From positions 1 to 64,000 of the forward strand of contig NZ_LGDV01000025.1 of the NCBI RefSeq assembly GCF_001280015.1: a stretch of DNA of 64,000 nt, given 5' to 3'. Below the pieces are notes generated by a model. The model was not told the origin of the DNA, did not search any database, and worked only from the letters and a program-made list of their open reading frames with translations. Made by a program: the position numbers and the translations under genes. Of the stretch, positions 27,286 to 35,524 are shown piece by piece. The first letter of the stretch is position 1, and the number at the start of each line of letters is the position of its first letter. This stretch comes from Streptomyces sp. MMG1121 (GTDB lineage: Bacteria; Actinomycetota; Actinomycetes; Streptomycetales; Streptomycetaceae).

Positions 27286-28772
27286 CGCTCACCCCACTTC
27301 TGCGCGTCCTCCCGCGCCTCCCTGCCCAGTTGGAGACTCTGCGCGTGGTCTTCGGCGATCCCGAGGGCGAGGCCAGCCTTGCCGGGGGTGTAGCCCGAGC
27401 CGACGTAGCGCCAGGCCGATTCCGTGACCGTGTTCGGGTCGTCCACGGGCTTGGCGCTGCCCCGGCGGTGGTCGGCCCGTTCCTCGCGCAGTGCGCCGTA
27501 CGTGGTGGAGTAGCGGCGGGATTTGGTGAGGATGTGGCCCCGGTAGCCGAGGCTGTGAGCCCAGGTGCGCAGCCGGAGGTGTTCCAGTTCGGCCAGGCCG
27601 CCCAGGCGCCAGCAGGTACCCATGAGGGCCCGTACGTGGCCGTTGACAACCGCCGCGCGGATGTCATCCAGGCTGGTGACCCGGCAGTCCAGGCCGCCGG
27701 CCGTCTCGGCAGCCCCCTTGGTCACGTACTTGGCCACGTACCCGGCAACGGCCGCATCTGACGGAACGCCACCATCGGGGAAGGGGCGGATGGGGTGGGC
27801 GTCGAACTGCCCGCCCCAGCCGAGTCGTTCCGTGCCGTAGGCGTCGGAGTCCGCCACCGTGACGAAGGTCGACGCGGCGGCATGTTCGACCGCATCCAAG
27901 AGCACGTCCTCACTCGCCCAGGCCGGAGCCGACGAGCCGGGGCCGTCCGGGCCGTCCAGGCGCACGACGGCATGGAAGTGGACGGCCGCGCGCCGCTGGA
28001 ACTCGGCGACCTTGGCGAAGGACACCACCAGGTGGTCACCGAGCTTGGAGCGGGGTATGCCACCGGCGGAGGCCAGATAGCGGCGCACGGCGGTGGTGAA
28101 CCGGTCCCAGAGCCGCCCCGCGTGCGCGTGCCACAGCACATGGCCCACGTAGTCGTAGCAGTCCGGGCACAGCGGCAGACCCACCAGCGGGTCATCCTCG
28201 GTGTGCACCAGGCCGCAGCCGAGCCGCCGCCCGTGCTCGCAGCGCGGATCATCACGGCGAGGACGGCAGCGCTCCCCGTCCAGTACCCGATGCACCGGCC
28301 CGAACGAGGGGGCCGTGAGCGTGACGAACAGCCGGGGCCGATCCCGCACCACATCGGGCACGCCCTTACCACCGGACAGGCCCGCACGAACGAGCTGGAA
28401 AGTATCCCCCGCATGCAGGCGAGAGCACGGCTCGCACACCGAGGCACGCCGGTTACGGCAGCGCACGGCCAGCCGCTCACCAGGCTCCCCGGCGGTCGAG
28501 TAGGACGAGATCACCTCACCCGTAACGGCATCGCGGGTGACCGTGGAGCCGGACAGGTAAATCGGATGGGCGCAGCCACCGATGGCTTTGATCTGCTCCC
28601 GCCAGCGCGGATAGAGGGGATCACTGACGAGCCGTATAAGGTCACGGTCCGCCTCTGAGAGAGCTTGCAGACGTAGTTCGCGTGCCAGCACGCCGGAACG
28701 CTCGGCCGGAGCGGACGACGCGGCGGACAGGCGGGTTTTGCGCGTGGTGCTGTTGCCGGATTCGGCAGACAT
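27279..28772 (-). CDS. Replication initiator, RepSA-like
   Basis: The 497-residue protein resembles the RepSA-type initiators of pSAM2-class elements, which start rolling-circle replication of the excised circle. It has two zinc-type pairs, CEPC (113-116) and LCPDC (202-205). A HUH-type metal motif follows, VHFHAVV with His265 and His267, then the candidate catalytic tyrosine in GYVAKYVTKG (Tyr345 or Tyr349). Length and layout fit the family. It is first in the rep-xis-int operon. A TATAAT box on the minus strand at 28901-28896 is a candidate promoter about 120 bases before the ATG at 28772. Confidence 0.9.
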   Translation of the reverse strand: MSAESGNSTTRKTRLSAASSAPAERSGVLARELRLQALSEADRDLIRLVSDPLYPRWREQIKAIGGCAHPIYLSGSTVTRDAVTGEVISSYSTAGEPGERLAVRCRNRRASVCEPCSRLHAGDTFQLVRAGLSGGKGVPDVVRDRPRLFVTLTAPSFGPVHRVLDGERCRPRRDDPRCEHGRRLGCGLVHTEDDPLVGLPLCPDCYDYVGHVLWHAHAGRLWDRFTTAVRRYLASAGGIPRSKLGDHLVVSFAKVAEFQRRAAVHFHAVVRLDGPDGPGSSAPAWASEDVLLDAVEHAAASTFVTVADSDAYGTERLGWGGQFDAHPIRPFPDGGVPSDAAVAGYVAKYVTKGAAETAGGLDCRVTSLDDIRAAVVNGHVRALMGTCWRLGGLAELEHLRLRTWAHSLGYRGHILTKSRRYSTTYGALREERADHRRGSAKPVDDPNTVTESAWRYVGSGYTPGKAGLALGIAEDHAQSLQLGREAREDAQKWGERW

Positions 28773-29110
28773 GACGCGGCCTCCAGAGCCTCAAGTCAGG
28801 AAGTAGATAGCGGGTGTTCATGGGTTTTCTCCTTTGCGCTTACAGGGCGCTTATCCTGCATACGCCCTGATCAGGCGCAGCCAACTTGCCTTGGAATTAT
28901 ATGAGTTGGCACCGACAACGGCCTGTGATTTTTCCGTGACACTCGCAAAATCAGAACGAGGGCCGATTGTCAACCGAGTTACCGCCGGAGGCAGGGCATC
29001 TGAGGGCACGCCCGGAGAGGGGAAGTCGCACGGCCCGGCAGCGGTGAACTGAGCCTGTCTGTCCGGCCGGTTGCGCAGCGTGCCACGCGCCCATCGGGAG
29101 AGGGGAGCGG

Positions 29111-29383
29111 TCAGCGGTTCGGGGCGTGGCGGAATCTGGCTTTACTTTTTCCAGGGCGCGCCTTCGGCGCGCCGCCGGATGCGGCTTGCCGCACCCCGGC
29201 CCGGCATGCGGCCTTCGGCCGGTCCGGTCCGGGGCGCCGCCGCCCCGGCGTATACCAGACGACCCTGGAGACGTACGCCAGATCCAGCACGACCCACCTT
29301 GCCCGCCCCGATCGCGAGGGCTGTGGCCCGAGGCTCACGGCCTCCAGCAGCTCAGCCACCGACCCGGACCACGACACCCACAC
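29111..29383 (-). CDS. Possible small protein, low confidence
   Basis: A 90-codon frame starting GTG at 29383 has a plausible N-terminal half (WVSWSGSVAELLEAVSLG and WVVLDLAYVSRVVWYT) with host-like GC3. Its second half lies over four tandem hairpins and reads as low-complexity basic sequence. No ribosome site stands out and I recognise no family. It could equally be non-coding origin sequence. Confidence 0.25.
   Translation of the reverse strand: MWVSWSGSVAELLEAVSLGPQPSRSGRARWVVLDLAYVSRVVWYTPGRRRPGPDRPKAACRAGVRQAASGGAPKARPGKSKARFRHAPNR
29155..29248. repeat. Cluster of four tandem hairpins in the element
   Basis: Four separate stems follow each other: GGCGCGCC/GGCGCGCC at 29155-29173 with a TTC loop, TGCGG/CCGCA at 29180-29193, CGGCC/GGCCG at 29209-29221 with a TTC loop, and CCGGGGCG/CGCCCCGG at 29229-29248. 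Such clusters are typical of single-strand origins or terminators. Confidence 0.75.
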
Positions 29384-29486
29384 CGGCCAGCCCGAGAGCC
29401 CGCCCCGCGCGGCATCGGGCGACTCGGCCCCGCTCCGGAGGGACGAGGCTGATGTTCACCCTCTCGGGCTGGGGCCGACGGCCTAC

Positions 29487-29636
29487 GAGGATTTTAGGCA
29501 GCCACCATGGGGCGAGCCTCGAAGAACAGGGGGCCGATCGGGCTATTGCGGGCAGGTCCCAAAGACTGCCCGATCCGCTGGCGAGCGTAAGGCCCCCTGT
29601 TCACTCGCCCCATGGCAGCTCCAGCCCAAAATCCTC
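29487..29636. repeat. 150-base imperfect inverted repeat in the element
   Basis: Nested arms pair in order. GAGGATTTT (29487-29495) pairs with AAAATCCTC (29628-29636). CCATGGGGCGAG (29505-29516) pairs with CTCGCCCCATGG (29604-29615). GAACAGGGGGCC (29524-29535) pairs with GGCCCCCTGTTC (29591-29602). GATCGGGC (29536-29543) pairs with GCCCGATC (29568-29575). Together they make a long bulged stem with a small apical loop near 29556-29565. It is a candidate replication origin or a structured RNA. Confidence 0.8.
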
Positions 29637-29780
29637 TCCGGCCGGCGGCGTGCCCAAGCGCACCACCACGGCACCACACGCCCAAACACGAAAGAGCCCC
29701 GCCCGTGCGCCGGGGGAGACGCATAGACGGGGCAACCGACGCGCCGAGTCCTGGTTCGCCGTCACTCAGCGCGCCGGGGT

Positions 29781-30053
29781 CTACTCCTCATGAGTCACGC
29801 AGGTGTGATCGGCCACGACACGGCCGTCCGGCGCCGTCTGAACGTGCGCAGGTGACGCCATCAGATGCGCCGCTACCTTCTGCACCACATCAGCGTTCCA
29901 CGTCCCCATGGCCACCATCGGACGGCCGTCCGGCGCCACGCGCGGAGCCAACCAGCCAAGATCCCGCGCCGGAATCCCGATCGCCAGCAACGCCTGCCGC
30001 AACACCTCATGCGCGTCAGCAGCGGCCCTCTTGCTGCTCTTGTAGATCTCCAT
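29781..30053 (-). CDS. Hypothetical small protein of the element
   Basis: The 90-residue product begins EIYKSSKRAAADAHEVLRQ and is mixed alpha/beta with no recognisable domain. Codon use is acceptable for the host but less biased than in core genes. The ATG at 30053 lies 6 bases after the stop of the preceding gene, suggesting a two-gene unit. No ribosome site is strong. Function unknown. Confidence 0.5.
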   Translation of the reverse strand: MEIYKSSKRAAADAHEVLRQALLAIGIPARDLGWLAPRVAPDGRPMVAMGTWNADVVQKVAAHLMASPAHVQTAPDGRVVADHTCVTHEE

Positions 30054-30058
30054 GGGAA

Positions 30059-30298
30059 TCACTGCCCCGCCCCCTTCAGTGCGCAAGCCGTGTGCCAGTA
30101 CGCCACGATCGGAGACGAGTTCCGGCGAGCCAGCATCCCCCGGCGGCAGCTCTCAAGGGACTTGATCGGCACACCGCATGCCGGGCACGTCTCACCGGCC
30201 GGGGCGTAGGTCGTGTACTCCCACTGACGCGCGTCGGCATCGGCCGTGGTCATGCGCTCACGGACAGCTGTCTCTGCTGCTCTACCTTGGGTCGCCAT
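30059..30298 (-). CDS. Hypothetical small cysteine-containing protein of the element
   Basis: The 79-residue protein has a CPACG motif and another cysteine about ten residues later (SLESCRRG), plus a C-terminal YWHTACAL, which together could bind zinc. Small proteins with this CxxC...C layout are common in actinomycete plasmids and integrative elements with no assigned role. The ATG at 30298 is used; the frame is open a little further. It precedes the 90-residue gene by 5 bases. Confidence 0.5.
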   Translation of the reverse strand: MATQGRAAETAVRERMTTADADARQWEYTTYAPAGETCPACGVPIKSLESCRRGMLARRNSSPIVAYWHTACALKGAGQ

Positions 30299-30376
30299 GC
30301 ATATGACGCTATGTAACGGCAGGAACACACCTCAATGGCACTTTGATGGGGGGCCAGCCCGAAGCGCCACACCGGG

Positions 30377-31558
30377 TCACACGGGTACGCCGATCGCGTC
30401 GGCCAGGTCCCGCATCTCCTGAGTCAGGGTGCGCCGACGCGCGATCACTCGGCCGAAGATGTCCCGCGCGTAGCGTTGATTGGGCAGCCACTGTGGGGCG
30501 TCCGCGCGAATGCCCTGCAAGACCTCAACCGTTTTCGCGTAGTCACGCGAGCGGGCATGGGCCTCTGCCACGTCCAGGAGGTGACGGTTGCGGTTGTTGG
30601 AGGTGGGCCGCATGCCGCTGGTCGGGATGCGCTTCGAGAGCTTGAGCACCAAGTCCGGCTTGTCGACGATCATGGCATTCTCGGCCCGCTTCAGAGCCAC
30701 CGTGACCGGCCCGAACGCCTGCAAGAAGTCGTCACGCGGAGCGAACTCCCGCCCCATCGCGACCGCCGCCGAGTTGGCGTAGCGCAACGCGTCTTCGGCC
30801 TCCCCAGACCGGTTGTCCCGGATCGCAGCAGCGGAGGCCCGCAGCAGCAGCCAGCCCCAGGCGCTCAGCTCCGCCGGGGTCGCCCGCGAAATGCGAGGCT
30901 CGACCTCATCCGCCCACCGCGTTGCCAGCTCCCGCGCCTCAGACAACCGACCGCGCCGCAGCAAGAGCCAGCACTGTGTGCTCACCGTCGCCGCCGCCTG
31001 AAGCCGATCCGACGACTCCTCCAGCGACCGGGACAGAGCGATGTCGGCCGCCTCGAACTGCCGAGTCTGTGTGAGCAGCCAGCCTGTGAGCTGTGAGAGC
31101 CGGACACGTACGGCCCGCCCCTCCGGGCCACTCTCGGCGATCAGATCAGCATCCCGCAGCAGGGGCGGAAGGATCACACTCAGCTCTGCGAAACGATCAC
31201 CGGAGAAGAGCGGCAGGGCTGATTCCAGCGCATCCCGGACACCGCCCACGGTCGGCTCTTCCGTCGAACCGTTCGCCCGTACCGGCGCTACGAGCGCACG
31301 CCGGACAGCCTCCCAACGATCATCAGCGCCAGGCGGCGTCTCGGGATCGTCCTCATGATCAGCAATGAGGTTCGTCGTAGGCACCCGCAGGGCCTGCGCC
31401 AGTCGACGCGCAGTCTCCAGGCGCGTGTCAGACCGCTCCCCTTGCTCCAGCTTCCGGATCAAGGACAGGGACACGCTTGACTCGCTCGCTAGCTGACGCT
31501 GCGTCATGCCGCGTCGCTTGCGTACGTCCTGGAGCCGCTTGCCAATGTCGGCACTCAT
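30377..31558 (-). CDS. XRE-family regulator with TPR-like C-terminus, element-encoded
   Basis: The 393-residue protein starts with an XRE helix-turn-helix (about residues 4-65: RLQDVRKRRGMTQRQLASES, SLIRKLEQGERS). About 300 residues of helical, tetratricopeptide-like sequence follow. This layout is shared by streptomycete regulators that sense peptides or small molecules through the helical part. As the only DNA-binding regulator in the element it probably keeps rep-xis-int silent or controls entry into excision, but that is inference. The ATG at 31558 starts the HTH exactly; the long upstream frame is not used. Confidence 0.82.
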   Translation of the reverse strand: MSADIGKRLQDVRKRRGMTQRQLASESSVSLSLIRKLEQGERSDTRLETARRLAQALRVPTTNLIADHEDDPETPPGADDRWEAVRRALVAPVRANGSTEEPTVGGVRDALESALPLFSGDRFAELSVILPPLLRDADLIAESGPEGRAVRVRLSQLTGWLLTQTRQFEAADIALSRSLEESSDRLQAAATVSTQCWLLLRRGRLSEARELATRWADEVEPRISRATPAELSAWGWLLLRASAAAIRDNRSGEAEDALRYANSAAVAMGREFAPRDDFLQAFGPVTVALKRAENAMIVDKPDLVLKLSKRIPTSGMRPTSNNRNRHLLDVAEAHARSRDYAKTVEVLQGIRADAPQWLPNQRYARDIFGRVIARRRTLTQEMRDLADAIGVPV

Positions 31559-31897
31559 GATTCGAGCGTACGGCGCCCGCCGTCCGTCCGGGCAGCCTTC
31601 ACCGCTCGTCACTCCCGCAGGCTGCCTTGTCATGCAACTGGAGAGTCTGAGGTCAGGGCGATATCTGCATCCCAGCCCGGACCAGCGATGGGTAGTCTCT
31701 GATCCGATCTGGAGCCAGTCTCCAGGACCCGCCCCAGGCAGCCCCAAGGCGGATCCCGGAGGTCGACACCAGGTCATCACCAGACCCCGTACAGTCCGGT
31801 TTCACCCCGTATGAACAGGGATTGAGGGCAGACCTTGAATAGCCGCCTGACCTGCACAAACGCCGTTCAGAGACGTATGCCCCCCGACCCTGCGGTG
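31559..31897. other. Right-end non-coding region of the element
   Basis: This 339-base stretch lies between the XRE regulator and the right attachment core and should contain integrase arm sites and promoters. Visible features are an inverted repeat CTGGAG-N5-CTCCAG (31709-31725), a TACAGT -10-like box (31790-31795) directed rightward, and a TTG codon at 31835 preceded by GAGGG that opens a frame into the displaced tldD tail. No gene of its own is seen. Confidence 0.5.
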
Positions 31898-31908
31898 AAC
31901 TTCCAGTT
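31898..31908 (+). repeat. attR core
   Basis: Second copy of AACTTCCAGTT, identical to 25472-25482 and in the same tldD codon phase. Chromosomal sequence resumes here. Confidence 0.8.
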
Positions 31909-32164
31909 CACCGGGCAGCGCTTCTTCAGGATCGAGAACGGGCGGATCACCGGGCAGCTGAAGGACGTGGCGTACCAGGCGACCACGACCGACTTCTGGG
32001 GGTCGATGGCCGCCGTGGGCGGTCCGCAGACCTATGTCCTCGGCGGCGCCTTCAACTGCGGCAAGGCCCAGCCCGGACAGGTGGCCGCCGTGTCGCACGG
32101 CTGCCCCTCGGCCCTGTTCAAGGGAGTCAACATCCTCAACACCACGCAGGAGGCCGGTCGATGA
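31898..32164 (+). pseudogene. tldD: Displaced native 3' end of tldD
   Basis: These 88 codons encode NFQFTGQRFF through NTTQEAGR, the original TldD C-terminus with its FNCGKAQ cysteine, in host-typical codons. They were separated from codons 1-419 by the element. The frame is still open and connects upstream to a TTG at 31835 with GAGGG before it, so a 109-residue fragment could be made. Its stop overlaps the tldE start (ATGA), so translating the fragment may still couple to tldE. On its own it lacks the HExxxH motif and cannot be an active protease. Confidence 0.9.
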
Positions 32165-33555
32165 GTGCCCGTAGCAACAAGCCGCACGAGATCGTCGAGC
32201 AGGCGCTCGCGCTGTCGCGGGCCGACGGGTGTGTCGTCATCGCCGACGAGCAGTCGACCGCCAACCTGCGCTGGGCGGGCAACGCGCTCACCACGAACGG
32301 GGTGACGCGCGGTCGTACACTCACCGTGATCGCGACCGTGGACGGGCAGCAGGGCACCGCCTCCGGTGTCGTGTCGCGCTCGGCGGTCACCGCCGAGGAG
32401 CTGGAGCCGCTGGTGCGGGCCGCCGAGGCTGCCGCACGCGGTGCCGGGCCCGCCGAGGACGCGCAGCCCCTGGTCGCCGGGGTGCCGCAGTCCCCCGACT
32501 TCACGGACGCGCCCGCCGAGACCTCCTCCGCGGTGTTCGCCGACTTCGCCCCGGCGCTCGGCGAGGCGTTCGCACGCGCGCGTGCGGGCGGCCGCGAACT
32601 GTACGGCTTCGCCAACCACGAGCTGGTGTCGACCTACATGGGTACGTCGACCGGGCTGCGCCTCAGGCACGACCAGCCCACCGGCACGCTGGAGCTGAAC
32701 GCCAAGTCGCCCGACCGGCTGCGCTCGGCCTGGGCCGGCCGCTCCACGCGGGACTTCAAGGACGTCGACCCGGGCGCCCTGGACGCCGAGCTGGCCGTAC
32801 GGCTCGGCTGGGCGCAGCGGCGCGTGGAACTGCCCGCGGGCCGCTACGAGACGCTGCTGCCGCCGACCGCGGTCGCGGACCTGCTGATCTACCAGCTGTG
32901 GTCGGCGTCGGGCCGGGACGCGGCCGAGGGCCGGACGGTGTTCTCCAAGCCGGGCGGGGGCACGCGGGTCGGTGACCGGTTGAGCGAGCTGCCGCTGACG
33001 CTGCGCAGCGACCCGAACGAGCCGGGCCTGGAGTGCGCGCCGTTCGCGGTCGCCCACTCCTCCGGCGGCGATCAGTCGGTGTTCGACAACGGGCTGCCGG
33101 CGCGGGCCACCGAGTGGATCGGCGAGGGTGTGCTGAAGCACCTCACCACCACCCGGCACAGCGCGGCGCTGACCGGGCTGCCGGTCGCCCCGGCGCTCGG
33201 GAACCTGATCCTGGACGGCGGGCAGGACCGCTCGCTCCAGGAGATGGTCGCGAGCACCGAACGCGGGCTGCTGCTGACCTGCCTGTGGTACATCCGCGAG
33301 GTCGATCCGGCGACGCTGCTGCTGACCGGCCTGACCCGGGACGGGGTCTACCTCGTGGAGAACGGCGAGGTGACCGGGCAGGTGAACAACTTCCGGTTCA
33401 ACGAGTCGCCGGTGGACCTGCTCGGGCGGGCCGCGGAGGCCGGGCGCAGCGAGAAGACGCTGCCGCGCGAGTGGAGCGACTGGTTCACCCGGGCCGCGAT
33501 GCCGGCGCTGCGGATCCCGGATTTCAATATGAGCTCTGTCAGTCAGGGCGTATAA
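32161..33555 (+). CDS. tldE: TldE/PmbA metalloprotease partner subunit
   Basis: The 464-residue protein is the TldE (PmbA) subunit, which lacks the zinc motif and forms the heterodimeric protease barrel with TldD. Typical parts are the N-terminal RADGCVVIADEQSTANLRWAG region, FANHELVSTYMGTSTGLRLR, and the C-terminal GVYLVENGEVTGQVNNFRFN. The start codon overlaps the end of the displaced tldD tail, the native operon arrangement. Because the element now separates it from tldD by 6.4 kb, its transcription must come from inside the element or from readthrough. Confidence 0.93.
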   Translation: MSARSNKPHEIVEQALALSRADGCVVIADEQSTANLRWAGNALTTNGVTRGRTLTVIATVDGQQGTASGVVSRSAVTAEELEPLVRAAEAAARGAGPAEDAQPLVAGVPQSPDFTDAPAETSSAVFADFAPALGEAFARARAGGRELYGFANHELVSTYMGTSTGLRLRHDQPTGTLELNAKSPDRLRSAWAGRSTRDFKDVDPGALDAELAVRLGWAQRRVELPAGRYETLLPPTAVADLLIYQLWSASGRDAAEGRTVFSKPGGGTRVGDRLSELPLTLRSDPNEPGLECAPFAVAHSSGGDQSVFDNGLPARATEWIGEGVLKHLTTTRHSAALTGLPVAPALGNLILDGGQDRSLQEMVASTERGLLLTCLWYIREVDPATLLLTGLTRDGVYLVENGEVTGQVNNFRFNESPVDLLGRAAEAGRSEKTLPREWSDWFTRAAMPALRIPDFNMSSVSQGV

Positions 33556-33635
33556 CCTCGTAGGCGTTCGTGGTCGGATCTCGCCGTCAGGGTGTCGTCC
33601 GATCGCCCGAAGATCATCGAGGAGACACGAGAACC

Positions 33636-34904
33636 GTGACGGACATCGTCGACGAGCTGAAGTGGCGCGGGCTGTTCGCCCTGTCCACCGACGAGGACGC
33701 TTTGCGCAAGGCGCTCGCGGACGGTCCCGTCACGTTCTATTGCGGTTTCGACCCGACCGCGCCGTCGCTGCACGTGGGGCACCTGGTGCAGGTGCTCACC
33801 GTGCGCCGCCTCCAGCAGGCCGGGCACCGGCCGCTGGCGCTGGTGGGCGGCGCGACGGGTCTGATCGGCGATCCGCGCCCGACGGCGGAGCGCACGCTGA
33901 ACGACCCGGAGACGGTGGCCGGCTGGGTCGGCAGGCTGCGCGCGCAGATCGAGCCGTTCCTGTCCTTCGAGGGCGAGAACGCCGCGGTCATGGTCAACAA
34001 CCTCGACTGGACCGCGGGCCTGTCCGCGATCGAGTTCCTGCGGGACATCGGTAAGCACTTCCGCGTCAACAAGATGCTGACGAAGGACTCCGTGGCCCGC
34101 CGTCTGGAGTCCGACCAGGGCATCAGCTACACCGAGTTCAGCTACCAGATCCTGCAGGGCATGGACTTCCTCCAGCTCTACCGGCGGCACGGCTGCACGC
34201 TCCAGCAGGGCGGCAGCGACCAGTGGGGCAACCTCACGGCGGGCCTGGACCTGATCCACAAGCTGGAGCCCGGCGCCGAGGTGCACGCCCTGGCCACCCC
34301 GCTGATGACCAAGGCGGACGGCACCAAGTTCGGCAAGACCGAGGGCGGCGCCGTCTGGCTCGACCCGGAGATGACGACGCCGTACGCGTTCTACCAGTTC
34401 TGGCTGAACGTGGACGACCGGGACATCTCGACGTACCTGCGGATCCTGTCCTTCAAGTCCCGTGCGGAGCTGGAGGAGCTGGAGCGGCAGACCGAGGAGC
34501 GGCCGCAGGCCCGGGCGGCGCAGCGGGCGCTCGCCGAGGAGCTGACGACGCTGGTGCACGGGGCCGGCCAGACGGCCGCGGTGATCGCCGCGAGCCGCGC
34601 GCTCTTCGGGCAGGGCGAGCTGACGGAGCTGGACGGTGCGACGCTGGCCGCGGCGCTGTCCGAGGTGCCGCACATCCAGGTCGCCGAGCTGGGCCAGGTG
34701 GTCGACCTGTTCGCGGAGGTCGGTCTCGTCGCCAGCAAGTCCGCCGCGCGGCGGACGGTGAAGGAGGGCGGGGCCTACGTGAACAACGTGAAGGTCCCCT
34801 CCGAGGACGCCGTCCCGGCGAAGGAGGATCTGCTGGACGGGCGGTGGCTGGTGCTGCGGCGCGGGAAGAAGAACCTTGCCGCGGTGGAGGTTGTCGCCGG
34901 TTAG
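33636..34904 (+). CDS. tyrS: Tyrosyl-tRNA synthetase
   Basis: The 422-residue class Ic synthetase charges tRNA-Tyr. It has the HIGH-type motif HVGH at residues 46-49 (PSLHVGHL), the KMSKS-type loop TKFGKT (near 230), the GGSDQWGN tyrosine-site motif, and a C-terminal S4-like RNA-binding domain ([17 protein letters not shown]). Length is normal. The GTG at 33636 follows GAGGAGACACG. The gene begins about 80 bases after tldE, and a terminator hairpin lies downstream. Confidence 0.96.
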   Translation: MTDIVDELKWRGLFALSTDEDALRKALADGPVTFYCGFDPTAPSLHVGHLVQVLTVRRLQQAGHRPLALVGGATGLIGDPRPTAERTLNDPETVAGWVGRLRAQIEPFLSFEGENAAVMVNNLDWTAGLSAIEFLRDIGKHFRVNKMLTKDSVARRLESDQGISYTEFSYQILQGMDFLQLYRRHGCTLQQGGSDQWGNLTAGLDLIHKLEPGAEVHALATPLMTKADGTKFGKTEGGAVWLDPEMTTPYAFYQFWLNVDDRDISTYLRILSFKSRAELEELERQTEERPQARAAQRALAEELTTLVHGAGQTAAVIAASRALFGQGELTELDGATLAAALSEVPHIQVAELGQVVDLFAEVGLVASKSAARRTVKEGGAYVNNVKVPSEDAVPAKEDLLDGRWLVLRRGKKNLAAVEVVAG

Positions 34905-34962
34905 CGCCGTTGGGCGTGGGGCTGTCTGCGGGCTGCGGCTTCGTCGTCGTCGCGCGGGCCCC

Positions 34963-34982
34963 CGCGCCCCTTCCGGGGCGCG
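34963..34982. terminator. Hairpin between convergent tyrS and GlsB-type gene
   Basis: CGCGCCCC (34963-34970) pairs with GGGGCGCG (34975-34982) around TTCC, flanked by more GC-rich pairing, between convergent genes. Confidence 0.6.
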
Positions 34983-34998
34983 CCTGCTCAGCAGGTTC

Positions 34999-35280
34999 TC
35001 AAATGCGCTGCGCCTTCTTCTTGCCCAGCGTCGCCATGTAGAGGGCGTCCACGGCGGCCACGATGATGATGGCCGCCACCAGTTGGAAGATGTGCCGGCT
35101 CCAGTCGATGCCCCGGGTGGACGCGACGCCCACGGCGCGGGCGATGGCGTTGCCCACGATGGCGCCGAGGATGCCGCAGATGGTGGTCAGCCACAGCGGG
35201 CTGTGCTGCTTGCCCGGGATGACGGCCTTGGCGATGACGCCGAGCACGAATCCCACGATGATCGCCCACAACCAGCCCAT
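34999..35280 (-). CDS. GlsB/YeaQ/YmgE family membrane protein
   Basis: The 93-residue protein has three hydrophobic segments with the family signature GWLWAIIVGFVLGVIAK followed by VIPGKQ, GxxLGAIVGN in the middle helix and a C-terminal helix ending LGKKKAQRI. Members of this transglycosylase-associated family are stress-linked inner membrane proteins without a known enzymatic role. The ATG at 35280 has GGAGGCAGCC upstream. Monocistronic, divergent from the DUF3099 gene. Confidence 0.9.
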   Translation of the reverse strand: MGWLWAIIVGFVLGVIAKAVIPGKQHSPLWLTTICGILGAIVGNAIARAVGVASTRGIDWSRHIFQLVAAIIIVAAVDALYMATLGKKKAQRI

Positions 35281-35524
35281 GGCTGCCTCCTCGTACGGCT
35301 CGACGTGAGCATTAGGGCCAGTGTGGTCGGGCAGGCCGTACGACGCATGTCGGGTGCCCCATGCGGGGCGGGTCCCACGCCGTTGTCGCAGGCAGTGGGT
35401 GCCCCGGTCTCGTCGGCGGAACGGCCGCGGCGTAACGTGGAACGTGTCCCTGCCCGGTTCCCGGCCGGGCGTGGACGACGGTGCGGGCCGGGGAGAGTCC
35501 GATGCGGGCGGATGGTGGATTGTG

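Larger units (their letters stand above)
28773..29780. other. Element region without confident genes, origin-like
   Basis: About 1 kb between rep and the small genes holds no convincing protein. Bases 28840-28990 are AT-richer than anything nearby and include the presumed rep promoter (TATAAT at 28901-28896) and a TTGACA at 28974-28969, both on the minus strand. Bases 29155-29248 hold four consecutive short hairpins. Bases 29487-29636 form a 150-base imperfect inverted repeat. This layout fits the double- and single-strand origins of a rolling-circle replicon, which is inference. Confidence 0.5.
25472..31908. mobile_element. Actinomycete integrative element in tldD (about 6.4 kb, int-xis-rep type)
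   Basis: The element is bounded by the 11-bp direct repeat AACTTCCAGTT (25472-25482 and 31898-31908), which encodes NFQF in both copies of the tldD 3' region. From the left it holds a replacement tldD tail, then on the minus strand int, xis and rep (the pSAM2 order, read rep-xis-int), a structured origin-like region, two small genes and an XRE-type regulator. No FtsK/TraB translocase, Spd or Nud gene is visible, so it is a reduced or mobilisable-only form. The target is a protein gene rather than the tRNA genes usual for these elements. Boundaries are inferred from the duplicated tldD tail and the repeat. Confidence 0.88.

Noticed and set aside
29494..29724. Minus-strand ORF over the large inverted repeat
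   Set aside because: The frame follows the inverted repeat and has no domain or ribosome site.
30377..31780. Upstream extension of the XRE regulator
   Set aside because: The extra 74 residues are non-coding in composition, and the helix-turn-helix starts just after the ATG at 31558.
31653..31859. Minus-strand ORF at the right end of the element
   Set aside because: No ribosome site, low-complexity product, and it lies over the promoter and attachment region.
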